Source of the DNA: Glycine soja
Lineage: Eukaryota; Streptophyta; Magnoliopsida; Fabales; Fabaceae
Length of the DNA: 64,000 nucleotides
Direction: 5' to 3'
NCBI RefSeq assembly: GCF_004193775.1
Contig: NC_041007.1
Span: 27,617,323-27,681,322, forward strand
The notes under the pieces are model-generated. The model did no database searches. It had not been told where the DNA came from and worked only from the letters and a program-made list of their open reading frames with translations. Below, in pieces: positions 10,932 to 22,799 of this stretch (position 1 is the stretch's first letter; each line of letters starts with the position of its first letter). Position numbers and translations under genes: made by a program.

Positions 10932-12192
10932 ACATGCATGATTATGTTGAAAATATTTCTTTGTTCATCTAAACAACAATGCAAATTTAGTTATATATTA
11001 GATTTTGAAAATGATTGATTTAATAGAAGTAATAAAAGATTACACTGGTAATATGATATATGGCACTACTTGTAAGGGAGCGGAAGCATGCTTGGAATTT
11101 GGATTGTAAATCAACAACATTATAAGCATATTCTACATAAACCAATTGATTTCCCAAATTAGTTGTGACATAATTATCTGGATATGGCATTGGTGGATAG
11201 TCCTTAAAGCTTTTTCAGTTTGACTGTAACAATTTTCATATCTCTAACAAAGCTAAATTTTGAATATCCTCATTGTTTAGCTGCAAATCTAGGGAAAAGA
11301 TAGATTATTTTGAAATCAGAGTTGTAATTTAAAATAGTTAATTAAATTGTAACATACCATGTATGTTGCACAACTAACTTTTTAGTAGAGAATTCCGTCT
11401 AAAAGTCATTCCCATGTTTTATTCCATACATTTATGGTCTATTAATGTTGTTGGATAAGAGCATCATTTCAAAAAACTTCCTCGAATAGTGTCCTGAACC
11501 CCAATCCTTGGCTTCTTTAATGGCCTTAATGTATTCTCTATCATTAGTCAAGAATCCCAAAGCAAAACATTCTTCTTGGCAAGTGGGATAACATGTTGCT
11601 AACAGTTCTAATATCCTCATAGGACAATGGGTCTTTAGCAACTATTAACATCATCCTTAATAAAATAGTTCACCAGTACTTGGTGGTAGTCATATAAGCC
11701 TTTCGATAATATATCCTGAATTACATAGCTTCAAACATCTATTTCTTTTGACAAAGACAAATTAGGCATAGGTCAAATTTTTTGCTTTAGAAAACTCTTT
11801 GTTTGCATCCATCCAAGACGTGAACATTGAGTCTATAACACTTGGCTTGATAGTATGCCATCAATGGAATCATGGTCATTAAAATAAATTGATTGTTCAC
11901 TTGGTAAGTGGAAAAAAAATCTTTCAACCATTGGTTTTCTAGTGTGAATATGAAAAGAAAAAATCCTTCAGGTTGCTTCACATGGTGAGATATATCTACA
12001 GTCAACATACTCCTTAATTTCAACAATTCCTTGGTCATGAGGTGATGTGCCAACTTCAGTGGAGACAATTATAGTTGTTATCTGGTCATAATCATTGTTG
12101 ATGATTTGAGTAAGTGCTTTATTAAAGTTCTGATTACACCAATTCATGTTAATGCATGCAAGATACTTTATTAATAACATCGGATTATATGG
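10932..12192 (-). pseudogene. Helitron RepHel middle region
   Basis: Minus-strand continuation of the Helitron Rep/helicase protein. Recognisable blocks, from high to low coordinates, are YNPMLLIKYLACINMNWCNQ (about 12120-12185), EIKEYVDCRYISPCEA (about 11970-12020), an adjacent PMVERFFFHLPSEQS-like block in another frame, then CFALGFLTNDREYIKAIKEA (about 11510-11580) with WGSGHYSRKFFEMMLLSN after it, and the start of the helicase (PPMPYPDNYV, about 11170-11200). The order matches intact plant Helitrons. Frame changes separate the blocks. The Tyr-containing nuclease motif 3 region is degraded. Confidence 0.82.
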
Positions 12193-13361
12193 TGTCATAC
12201 CCTAATTTTGTCCAAGGACTATCATTTGCTAAAGTTTTTATTCTTGCTAGCTGAATTGAGCTGCTTGGCACCAGTTGTTGCTCAATACGAAAGATTTTTC
12301 GAAGTTTCAGTAAAGAATGCAGAAAATACCCAAAAGGGAGGGCAAAAGGGTTAGTTGGAAGCTTTTTTTGACCCTTGGCTTGCCTAGGCCACCAAATAAC
12401 TTCATGGTGAAGTAACCAGCTCACCTGGACGAGCTGTCATGACCTCAAATGTCTTGTTTTGCTATAAATAAGCGTGCAGAGGGGCTGAGAGGGAGGTTCT
12501 GAGGTCTAGAGGTGAAGGATTGGGGAAAAAGAAGAGAAAAGAAGAAGGAAGAAGAGAAAAAGAAGCTAAATCACCGTCTAGTCGGTCCTGCAATCGGTTT
12601 CTACATCGTTCTTCGGTCGTTCTTCGTTTATTCTTCGTTCTTCATCCGGTTAGTGTTTGTCTTTAAGGATTTGAACATGATTCATGGACCCTTAGGGATC
12701 CTCTTTATTGTTTTGTGCATCTTCATCTCCTTCTTCTATCATCGGTAATCATTTTTCTCTTGTAAAGCGAGTTTTAACCGATCATTAGTGCTCCAAGTTA
12801 TCTTTAAAAAAGGTTGAAGGTTAATAAGCAAAAATCAAGACAAAACCAACTCATAACAAATTCCTTTTTATCAAATATCATTTGAGATCGTTTCAAGGTC
12901 CAACGCCTTAAATGACTTATGTTCACGGTTAAAATCAATCTTTCAAAAACATAAAAATAATTTAACACACAAACTTTCAGGCTTAAAGAACTACGTAGGT
13001 CTGAATTCTTCATCGCACCTAAGGATACGTAGGAACAAGGGCAACACCCTTGTCGACCCCAAAAAGTAAAAAAACATAAAAAGGAAAAATACATAATTTT
13101 GAAGTCATGTTTTGCACACTCGATTAAAAGGTTGTCGTCCTTTGTGACAGGCGTGTGAGGTGCTAATACTTTCCCCGTGCGTAAACAACTCCCGAACCCT
13201 TATTTTCAAAATACGCAGACCTTCACCTTTTTTTTGTTTTCCTAACGTTTTCCTCAAATAAACGTTGGTGGCGATTCCGCTCATTTTCTCCATTGGAGAC
13301 AAACACTTTGGCCCATCTATTTTGGCCTTTTTGCACCTGCGCCGATGGGTAGGTTGCAACA
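12193..13361 (+). mobile_element. Solo LTR, Ogre/Tat gypsy-like
   Basis: The LTR starts TGTCATACCC and ends TTGCAACA, giving TG...CA borders over 1169 bp. It is flanked by the 5-mers TATGG (12188-12192) and TACGG (13362-13366), a target duplication with one change. It interrupts the Helitron reading frame at a conserved V-V-P-Y site. A TATA box (TATAAATA, 12463-12470) follows the expected U3 layout on the plus strand. The GGTGGCGATTCCGCTC stretch near 13268-13285 is reminiscent of Ogre-type termini (from memory). No internal region or second LTR is present, so it is a solo LTR formed by LTR-LTR recombination. Confidence 0.8.
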
Positions 13362-14489
13362 TACGGCACAACATTGCGGTTGTCAAGTGTAATACCATTT
13401 TTTAAAATAGTCCTTCCATAGTCTCTTCTTCTGTAGATCATATAATTATGGTATTATAAAGTTTCGTTGGATAATATTTGGAATACTTTCCTTCCTTCAT
13501 GCAGGGTGATAATTTGTTCATTACACCATAAGAACCATGACTCATGTGATTCTTAACCGAACTGTATAATTTAGTTTGTTATATTTCACATGGTATTTTA
13601 GCAGAAATGATCTTGTTAATGTCATCAAATATTGGATACTTGTTGCATGGATGCAAGAAGATCAGTATATGTGCATATGACAATCCATATTTCTTGAATT
13701 CAATTTATACATATATGAAATGTAAGATAAAACATTAGTAGATAAAGCTATTCAATTTATGATTAAAAAGATACTAAAAATATGAAAATGAAATATTGAA
13801 CTTAAATGAAGCTTACATGCAAGTACTTTTCCCATAACATTTTTTTTGTCAAATCAATAAAAAATTCTTCAAGTTTGATTTTGAATACTCTAGAAATAAT
13901 ATCAGGATGATTTGATGCTTGCAAATTCATGGGACCAAACAATCTTTGAATCTCTGGCCAATAGGGATTGCATATAAATGTGATGAATAGATCTGGAAAG
14001 CTAACATGGCCACAAATTGTTGTTGCATCAAAATATAACTGGTCCATGTATTATCGCTTGCCAACGAATGTTGAAGGTAGTATGACTCTCTTGCCCTTGT
14101 TAGCACCTTTAGTCCAAAGATTGCAATCTAGTTGACTTAGATTATTAAATTTATCAACTTTGAGCTTACTTTAGTTTTTTCTGATAAAAGATAACCTTTT
14201 TGACTCAAGCATTGTATATCCATTCGCCAGGAATTTTTGGAATAGTCTTCTAGATCTTAACAAAGTTTGTGCCTCATTTGATCTTGATTGGATTCTAAAA
14301 GAAAGTCATTCTCTAATTTTAAGTCTATTCCTTTTGCCACCTTTAGATGAACTTGTTGCTCGATGACTTACATCATGCCTATAGTCATCCTTACCATAAG
14401 GAAATAAAAGTGGATATTGAAATCCTAAATAACTTGTATACAATTCATCTATCTTTTGAAGTAGCCCACTTTGTGTTTCCATGATTATG
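13362..14489 (-). pseudogene. Helitron Rep (HUH nuclease) region
   Basis: The minus strand encodes the Helitron_like_N/Rep part. QLYFDATTICGHVSFPDLFI (about 13985-14045) and CNPYWPEIQRLFGP open the domain. A block with GLSYAHIL near 13665-13690 is the HUH motif, where intact Helitrons have His-Ala-His. Here the first His is Tyr (TAT on the minus strand, 13675-13677), so the nuclease would be dead. The YRRRDYGRTILKNG block (about 13395-13440) follows. Further upstream (14050-14480), pieces such as VILPSTFVG and QYPLLFPYG-like text fit the family. Frame breaks are common. Confidence 0.85.
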
Positions 14490-16250
14490 TGTAATATCCT
14501 AAAATTTTAATATAATTATTGTTACTAGTTTTAGTATAAAAATTATTAGTCTAAGAATTTATATGAATTAAAAGGATTAAGAGATTATTACTATTTTAAA
14601 GATAATTATTATAGTATAATATAATATTGCATTTATAGTTTGGATAAAATAATTATATTTGAATTTGTGATTCTTGAAAACAATTTAAATCTTATCTTGT
14701 TTTATCTTAATATATTTTGAAAGAAAATAAAATATTGGATATTGTTAATGGTTAGATAAATCTAGATAATATAGTAGAAAAAGATTAAGAAATATTTGGT
14801 TAGCCAAATCTATTAACGATATATCTCATGTGATTCAATCTTAATCATGTACTTTTATACTTACATAAGGGTAGGTAATTCACCTTTCCTAGAACTTTAT
14901 AGGCAATCTCTATTAGAAAATAGAAAATTAGTAAAACATGTAGGATTGAGAAGATGAAAGAAAGAAGGAGAATCTTGTTGCCACACTAAATAGAAAAGAG
15001 GAAAAAATAAACAAAGAATATGAATTACTATGTTTCAAGAGGTGAGTAAAATAATTTTTTTCTTAACTTCCCATGGTATATTTATTGAAAGATATGTTTT
15101 CTTATGTTGTTGAAAAGAAAGAATTTGGGTTGTATCATAGGATTGAGTTTTGATTGATGATTTCTGTATATGATATTTGAGTGGTTGGTTGACTTATTTT
15201 ATTGTGTATAATTGACTCATTGTGGTGATTGTAATTACCTGAATATTTTACCCATTATTGTGACAACACTTGTTAATTCTCGTGTACGAATTATTTGCTT
15301 GCAAGGAAAATTAGTGTTAATTAAGCTTTGTCCTTGAATCATATAGGTACTTCTAGTCCATATTAGTATTCATTCATGGAAGCATTTTATTTACATAGAT
15401 GTGCTTACATTAGTTATACATAGATGTAGTAATAATATATGAATATGAATGAGTGTAAATTAAATAGAAATATAAGTATTAGTGGAAATTAATAATGGAT
15501 GTTATTAATTGATGTTATAATGTTCGTATAATATGATATATCCTTTCTTATTATTGTGAGAGACAATCATTACCTTCTGTGAAGGAATGATAGTAAATAT
15601 TCTATTTTGGGAATAGGATGATAGATACCTCAAGTTGGAATGAGGATGAAAAATATAATAAATACCTCCATATAGGATAGGGAAGGCAATGGGATACCAT
15701 TGCATGAAAACGAGCTCATAGATCCTTTGAAGAATCTAAGATCCACTTGGTTCCAAGAACTAAAGACTTAAGTCTAGTGATTACAAGAAACTCTGAGTTA
15801 TGTCTATTTTATTTATTTGAATGCATTAAGGTGTTTAAATATTTTATTTATTGAGAATCAATGATGATTGTTTCATTGACTTTTATTGGAGCTTGTGTGT
15901 ATAATATCATATTCATTGTGGATACCATGGTTAATTTTTTGGATCACTACATCAATTGAGAACAATAATATTTTAGAACTTCTTTTACTCACTGAATTAT
16001 ATCTAATTAGAAGTGTTATTTTTAGAGCATGAGGAAGAAGTTGTTGGAGCATATGAGACTTAGTCTTCTTAGTTAATTTTGTTATTTTGTTAGTGTTTGC
16101 TAAATATCCATAGTTGAGAATATTGTACTTTGTATTCAATCATATTTACAATTGAGGTATTTCAAACAATTGTAATTTCTATAAAATTGTTATTTAAGTA
16201 TTAAAGAATTCTTGTATCACGAGAATTTTATTGTAACAAAGGATGTTACA
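14490..16250 (+). mobile_element. Solo LTR with TTATG target duplication
   Basis: A 1761-bp LTR starting TGTAATATCC and ending GGATGTTACA. The two ends are near-perfect 10-bp inverted repeats. It is flanked by a perfect 5-bp duplication, TTATG, at 14485-14489 and 16251-16255, and it splits the Helitron Rep gene. There is no internal coding region. It belongs to the same family as the LTR in the nest at 56630-63056: both share the start and the stretch around 14560-14800 against 60400-60640. Confidence 0.85.
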
Positions 16251-16255
16251 TTATG

Positions 16256-16905
16256 TCTCTCTTAGATGTGGTGTTTACATCACCATCAATTAAAGCTGCA
16301 ACTTCACAAACATAGAGATATTGTAAATTCTATCATCCTTATGTCTATCTGAAATCAATTTCAATTTTAGATTTTGAATTGATTTATCCTTAAGTCTGTC
16401 TCTAGCCATCTTGAATGATTTAACATGTGTGTTAAATTCATCAAGCATGGTTATTAGTTTGCAGACAATTTGTGGATCAATTTGACTTTTATCCCTGTAA
16501 TTACAAAAATATGAGAATAAATGGCAAGCAAAAATGTTAGTCACCAATTATTTTGCAAGTAGCAAGTATTTAAACCAGTTTATACTTAAGAGCATGCATT
16601 TTACTTTGCAATTCATTTTCTATATCATATATGTAAATTTGAGCAAACTTTGGTGAATGGTCAAGCATAAGTAGCATACTACCAATTCTATGGCATGAAT
16701 GACTCTATATTCTAATAGATGGAGGTCTCTAACATTATTAATAGACCTACCAATATTTTCTCCAAGCGAGGTCAAGACAAACATCATATTATATACGCGT
16801 ATATGATGTTGATAATTTTTACTATCAACATCATTTTGGTCAAATAGAAGATGTTGAAGCAAGGGAGGTGAATTTTTCAAGAGTGACAATTGAACTTTTC
16901 CATCA
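16256..16905 (-). pseudogene. Helitron RepHel N-terminal region
   Basis: The minus strand encodes N-terminal Helitron protein sequence. PPLLQHLLFDQND with NYQHHIRVYNMMFVLTSLG (about 16770-16860) is followed by a SPKFAQIYIYD-like block (about 16625-16660, in another frame). After that comes a region with MLDEFNTHVKSFKMARDRL and LKLISDRHKDDRIYNI (16300-16460). These precede the Rep domain in intact elements. The frame is broken by stops and by the solo LTR at 14490. Confidence 0.8.
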
Positions 16906-18400
16906 CCTCAACATAAATAAAAATTTAGAGTTGTAGTGTGTCTTTGTTTCCGAACTCTCTCTTAATACCACATAGATGCATTATAGTACTGACATTGATT
17001 ATTGGATCTCTGATATCAGCATAAGCTATGAAAAAGTAGGTTTTAAAGTTTGTTGTCTAATTATTACAACATAACCAAACATTGGTGCACATAATCAATA
17101 TTTTCAAACCTTGAGCAAGATTCATAGTAGAAGTTTCATTTGTTTTCTAATTACATGATGTTTATCATAAAGCACCTTAATCTCAACTTTATACCTATGA
17201 ATAGTGCACTCAAAAATTAGAATCAAAATCAAAGGCATTATGCCTAACAACGATTATTTATCAACGAAGCAAAATAAGGAAACAATGTTGTAAGCAACTT
17301 GAAACGGAATTGTCATTATATGTTCTGCATTAGCATGTGAAAGTTGATGTTTGCTCAATATTTTTTGTGACAACTACTATATGCTAGATAGTACCAACCA
17401 TCTTTTCCCACTATAAATTCTTATGTGGTGCCAACAATGAAAAAAGTTGTGTCGTATCTCTAAAATTATACCCAAAGGAACATTTTAGCATGCATTCCAA
17501 GAAAAAAATGAAAATCAATTAGATAATTGCTACAAACAATAACACCTTTTCAAGGTGATTTCAGAAATATTTTTGACACCTGCCTTAAACAAAAATTGGT
17601 CTTGGACTGAATATTGTGAGCTTGATTGTGACATTGGGGTCAATTGTTTTCTTTGACTCGATTCTCCATCACTTTTTTGAAGTGAAACAAAGTTGCTCAA
17701 TACAATAGCTTGTTAATAGTATAGTATTGGAATTTGAAATCACAAACAATAATGAGTAATTAATTGATTTACCTCTTCTATTATTAAGAAGTTAGAGTAG
17801 AAATTTATTTACCAAAGATCTTTCATGTCAAGGACAAGTCTCCTTGCTTTTTCTTTAGCCAAATTTTAGAAAATAATTTGATATAACACACCAATTACAT
17901 CTGTTCAAGGCACTCAATTAATCATTAGCATAAACATCATAAAGTGAAAACACATAAAATTGACTTGCTTGCAATTGATGAAAACATACCAATTAACATA
18001 TCCTTCTGATATTCATGGGGACATTTTGAATAGGTTGCTCTATGATAAGGGTACCACCAATGGACCATAGCTTGTAGGTGTGATCATAAACTTTATATTG
18101 GCTCGTACTGACAACTACCTTTAAGTTGTTCATCAAATAGGTGATTCTTCCTTCAACTAGGATGCCCAACCATCCAAGTGTTCCCTTTTCATAACTACAT
18201 GTATCTTGTTCCCTTGTATTAAGACACTACAATGTAAGTTTAAATAGAAAATTAAAAATGGTTTCATTAATGAGATCAATACCTTGGCACCTGAGATCAT
18301 TTAGAGACTCCTCCCATTTTGGATTCGGACGAACAACAAATCAGTTAACCTACAACAAGCTTAAATGTTTGTCTCGTACCATTTATTTCTTTAATGACAT
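16906..18400 (-). pseudogene. Possible OB-fold (RPA1-like) remnant upstream of Helitron Rep
   Basis: Heavily decayed minus-strand text between 18150 and 18000 (GRITYLMNNLKVVVSTSQYK, then YDHTYKLW) looks like the OB-fold of replication protein A large subunits. A weaker match, RYKVEIKVLYDKHH-like, lies near 17180-17210. Many plant Helitrons carry such RPA-like genes beside RepHel (established), which makes the guess reasonable. Stops are frequent and no full domain can be followed. It could instead be unrelated sequence. A profile search against RPA/OB-fold families would decide. Confidence 0.4.
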
Positions 18401-18429
18401 CAAACTTCCTTTCCATTGCATTGATTAGG

Positions 18430-19040
18430 TAATTTAGTAAAGAACTAATTCTTTTCTAGAATAAAGAAGTTCAATCAACAAGTTTTACTTAAGGATTGGC
18501 GAAAAAAACCAAATCTGATCACTTCCAAAATAAACTAATTATCAAGTTCAACATTTTCATTACAACACACTAATTCCATTTGAAAAGGAACTAATGCTTC
18601 TCTAGAACAAAAGAGCTTAATCACCAAGTTTAAGTATAGAGTGGTAAAACTTTAACTAACCAATTCCATTCTGCAAAGAATTAATGCTTCTCTAGAGTAA
18701 AGAAGCCCAATCAACAAGTTCCAAATTTTATCACTTCCAAGGTGCTAACAAATAAACAACCATCAAGTTCAACATAAGTAAGCAAAGATAGGAAACTAAA
18801 GCACATCAAATAACCTATTGCTAATAACACTTCATTAGAAATAATGTTTTTCTATATTAAAGAATTTCAATAAATAGTTGGTAAAGAAATGAAGAAAGTC
18901 AAATTAGATCACTTCCAAAGCACTAAAATCTAGTTGTTGCAGCTCAAGAAACAAAGTTTCAATAAATAGTTGGTAAAGAAATGAAGAAAACCAAATTAGA
19001 TCCCTTCCAAGGCACTAAAATCAACTCATTTTAACTTAGG
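18430..19040. repeat. Degenerate tandem repeats (about 100 bp units)
   Basis: Several imperfect direct repeats share the words AACTAATKCTTYTCTAGA, AATCAACAAGTT and TCACTTCCAA (starts near 18440, 18590, 18675, 18840, 18950). The last two units, around 18855-18940 and 18955-19035, are the most alike (AATAAATAGTTGGTAAAGAA shared). There is no coding signal. Confidence 0.6.
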
Positions 19041-19166
19041 AAACAAATTTTTGCGAATGATTTGTATGGTACTAACTAGCTAACCCATGGATCTTTAAAT
19101 GCTAAAAAATATGAATTTGAAATGAACTTATGCTCTTAAAACTTATAGAATTAGAATCTTAACCAG

Positions 19167-20435
19167 TGTTAAGATTTTGATGAACCCTCCCAAGGTCAGC
19201 ATAATTTGATAACTACTCAACCATACAATTACTCAGACTCATTTACCTTATTATTAATTAGATTTTGATTAGTAGTGTTGTTAAGTCAAAAAATGGTTAT
19301 GTCTTAATGATGAATCATAACTCCTGATTATTTTGATTAGATGCAAATAAATATAAATAATAAAATTTGGGTTTGATATGTTATTAGATGATGATCTGTC
19401 TCTGTGCATTCGAAATTTCTAAACGATACACACACAAGATGATTTGATATAACATTTAAGTAGTGCATTTAAAATCTTCATTTAATACTCTTATGTCTAA
19501 GATTCTTTCATGCAAAAGGCATTCTTCTAGGATATGTCAAAGTCCTATGAAGAATAAATGAAATCCACAATCTAGAAGACATTGATCCTCATCAAAAAGT
19601 GTGCTTTATTGTTGTAGACTTGCTATGATGAAAGAAGTAACTTCTCTGTTGAAGTACAAGACACACTAACCTATCAACATGGACTTTACATGAAGGGACA
19701 TGCATTTAATACAAGCTTTAAATGCTCCAACAAACTCAAGACTTCAGACAAAGAATAGAGTGAAGAATCCAATCGTTGGGAGACAACAGATACTTTGAGA
19801 TAAAAGTTATATATAGTAGAAGCTTTGAAGAAATAAGATAAAAATAACCTAAGAGATTTATTCTTTTATTCTTTCTTGTAAAAACTTTTTGTAAATTATT
19901 GTGAAAAAAACAAAAGTTCTCAAAACATCTTGAATACCTTGAGAGAAACGACTAAAAGTGTTGAGTGAAATATCCATCTATAAGGCAATTATTCTTTTTA
20001 GTCAATGCGTAATCTTCCAACAAATCTTGTTGATTTGTTTAGAGCCAATAGTGGCCTGGTAAGACAAAAAATACTAGGTTTTAGTCAAGCTTGGGGTAGA
20101 GCTTGCAAGTGTAAGAGCCAAAAGTGACAAGGAACAATACTTGTAACTTTAATAAGTTAGTGGAACCTTGGTGGTTGCCAAGAACTTGACGTAGTCTTAG
20201 GTTTGAGACGAATGAATATAATTCTTTGTGTGCTTCTCTCTTTTACTTTAACTAACAAAGAATTTGAATTTATTTTTAGATTTTATATCTTGTTTTGTTT
20301 TACAAAGAAAATTATTTTTATCATCGTCTGATATGATCTGGTTTCTAGGTGCTCTTTAGTCTTTTTACATTAGACAATAAATATACTATCAGTCTTAGAA
20401 AAAGTTTAAAATTTCCAAAAATAAAATTTAACCTT
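19167..20435 (+). mobile_element. SIRE/Maximus-like copia LTR (solo or truncated)
   Basis: It begins TGTTAAGATTTTGATGAA, as I remember for SIRE1-type soybean LTRs. It also contains the characteristic R-region text TGGTTGCCAAGAACTTGACG and GTAGTCTTAGGTTTGAGACG near 20175-20215. No gag or pol lies beside it in this orientation. A matching 5-bp flank was not found (ACCAG on the left), so the right border is approximate and may be deleted. Family assignment is from memory. Confidence 0.6.
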
Positions 20436-20682
20436 GCTTCTTGTATTATTTACTTCCGATTTAGTAACTCCCACTGAGTGTCACTCTTACCTTCTACCTT
20501 GTCTTTGTAGATGATGGGCTCATGCAAATCCTTGTAGTATAGATGATCCTCCATCATCGGCTTCCAATATCAGTAGTTGTTAGCCATGAGCTTGAACATG
20601 TCTCCCTCATGAGCGACGTTATCCTCCATCTTGAACTGCATGAGCTAATGACGGCTCCGGATGAACCTGGCTCTTGATACCA
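20436..20682 (-). pseudogene. Copia primer site and gag N-terminus
   Basis: On the minus strand, TGGTATCAAGAGC (20682-20670) is a tRNA-Met primer-binding site of copia elements. After it an ATG at about 20641 opens gag. The product starts MQFKMEDN, then has DMFKLMANNY and a stop where Trp or Ser is expected, then YWKPMMEDHLYYKDLHEP and QWELLNRK. It then breaks off at the SIRE-like LTR. Only about 60 codons of gag survive. Confidence 0.7.
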
Positions 20683-20686
20683 CTAT

Positions 20687-20965
20687 TGGGAAAACTCGAA
20701 ATTTCCCGCTTCGTGAAGTTAAGATAGGCACTTAGTAATTAAAGGTAGTAATGGGAGCACACAATTATAATTCTCCAATATGAAGATTCTTCCACTATAC
20801 AAAAGAAAGGTAGGGTTACAAGGATGTGTTTACAAAATTAACTCACTCTACAGTGACTCACTCATGCTTGAGGATAGAGACTTCCCAAGCTATTTAACTT
20901 CTTTCTCAAAGAGGCTCTCTAACTTTCTAGCTTTCTCACTCTAAGAAGTGGATTCACTCTTGTCT
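20687..20965 (-). mobile_element. Partial copia LTR between integrase and primer site
   Basis: Read on the minus strand, the segment ends in TTTTCCCA four bases before the primer-binding site, which is the normal LTR/PBS junction. Its upstream end runs directly into integrase codons at about 20965, with no LTR start. The local order on the minus strand is therefore integrase-LTR-PBS-gag, which is permuted relative to a normal element. Confidence 0.6.
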
Positions 20966-21431
20966 TGGATGGTGTCTTCTCTAGCCTAATGCCATATTTC
21001 TTGTAATAGGCTTCAAAGGGACCTCTATACTCACCTCCATTGTCAGATCGTATGTTCTTGATCTTTCTTCCAGTCTCACGCTCCACTAGAGCATGGAATT
21101 ATTTGAAGGCGTCAAGCACTTGATCCTTTGATTTTAACAAGTGCAACCACACCTTCCTTGAATGGTCATCAATGAAGGTGACAAAGTACAATGCACCACC
21201 AATGAATCTCTCGGACATTGAACACACATCGGTGTGTACAAGGTCAAGAATGTTCTTTCTCCTTGTGGGCGGAGAAGATCTTTTGAAAACAACTCTGTGT
21301 TGTTTTCCAGCTAAACAGTGAGCACAAGGATCAAGTGGCTTACCTTTCACGTTAGGGAGGAGATATTTCCGAGCTAGCATGCGAAAACCCTTCTCACTGA
21401 TATGCCCAAGTCGTTTATGCCATACTTGCAT
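20966..21431 (-). pseudogene. Copia GAG_pre-integrase and integrase core fragment
   Basis: An open minus-strand frame (21431-21099) carries WHKRLGHISEKGFRMLARK, then CAHCLAGKQHRVVF (zinc-binding Cys pair) and the integrase core start (DLVHTDVC with the first catalytic Asp, FVTFIDDHSRKVWLHLLKSK). After a frame change it continues to about 20990 with a SDNGGEYRGPFEA-like block, which has the second catalytic Asp. The end of integrase and all of RT/RNase H are missing. It joins straight to an LTR. Confidence 0.8.
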
Positions 21432-22379
21432 ATCAACAAGATTGAATAGTGTTTTTAGAAATTTTAATCTTTTCTTGTATCAAAAACACACTTTATTGTT
21501 AGATACAAGTTTTAGTAAAAATAGATAAAAGATGTTGAGAAAAGTTTGATCAAATGATGTATGAAATTTTTTTATTGTTTCCTGTTTTGTTGTATTTGTA
21601 TTGCCAGGAAAATATCCATGCAAGAGCAGGAAAAATATTTGAGGTCAACTGGAATTCTTGATTCCTCAAAATTGAAAAGCTTTTTGAACTAAGCAAATCC
21701 TTGTTGAACCTGTTCAAGAAAAATTTCTAAAATTGGTCCAAAAAAGTCCCACCAATGAAGGAACTAGTTTGGAAAATTGTGCACCGTGTTAGTCTTGAAA
21801 TAGATCAACCACGAGTGCTTGTATTTGTTGTTTTGATGCCAAAAATATTTGGTCCAGGCATCCATATAGTCCCAATAAGTATAACCGATTGGGTCAAAAG
21901 GTTTAGAATTTTTTTTTGTACTCATTCAAATTGGTTCCAAAATGTCTGGGTTGTAAAACCTTTAAAATTTGGATTGTTGAATGGGTGTTCAGAAGAGGGT
22001 CATTTAGGTCTTTGAAATGTTTAATAGATACTAAGTTTGAATATATTAAAATGAACTCATAAAATGTTCTTGTTTTATTGTTGCCTATTGGTTTGAAATG
22101 GAATTCAGGAGGGAAGACCTTTGTTGTGGCTTTAAAGGAATTATTGTCCCAATAATCCGGTTTCATCTACAAAACAGCTGAAAATTTGTTCGTGTAAATA
22201 TAATTATTAGAAGGTTTTGGGGTTGGTGTTTCTATTGAGGTTATTATCTATTTCCCCTTTTGAGTACTGCAGATAAATTTTGAATCTTAGGTTTTTTGGA
22301 TCAGGGTTTTGAGATCTATTTTAGATTCATCATCTGATTCAGAGGCTATGTCAGCCCGGGTTTTCTTTGGAAGTTTGGT
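21432..22379. other. Unassigned sequence between copia and pararetrovirus remnants
   Basis: Reading frames up to 87 codons on both strands match nothing I recognise. The stretch may be the far end of the viral polyprotein or an unrelated insertion. Nothing here supports a gene call. Confidence 0.4.
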
Positions 22380-22799
22380 TAGGCCAATTTCTTGAAGGGC
22401 CAATAGTGTTTTGATTGGAATGACATAGTTTTCTTTGGTTTGTTTTCGAATTTGGGGTTTTGAAGGATCCTAAGTGGATGACTTAGATTTGATTTCAACA
22501 AGTTGGATAGATGACCTTTCTTGTTGTTTTGATTTTTGGGTGGAAGACCCAGATTGGGTAGATGACCCCAATTTTGAAGGTGAAACCTTTTTTGAAGATG
22601 GCTCTGGTAGAGCCAGTTTGAATCCTTTGCCACGTCCTCTTCCTCCTCGTAAGGAGGGAATGCTTGCCTTAGGAAGCATGATTGTAAGAATTCATGGGTA
22701 AGATAGTTAGGGAGAGAGTTTGAAGTTCCTTGAGATACTCAATCTTGAAATAAAAAAACACCTAAAATTTCTTGCCATTTAGCAAAAATTTGGTTTCAA

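Noticed and set aside
12512..12748. Plus-strand ORF with a basic start and hydrophobic tail (78 codons)
   Set aside because: Lies wholly inside the Ogre-like solo LTR, in the transcribed leader part. No family match, and LTRs do not encode such proteins.
18430..19040. Possible CRISPR-like array
   Set aside because: The repeats are long, imperfect and irregularly spaced, in plant nuclear DNA. They are a degenerate tandem repeat.
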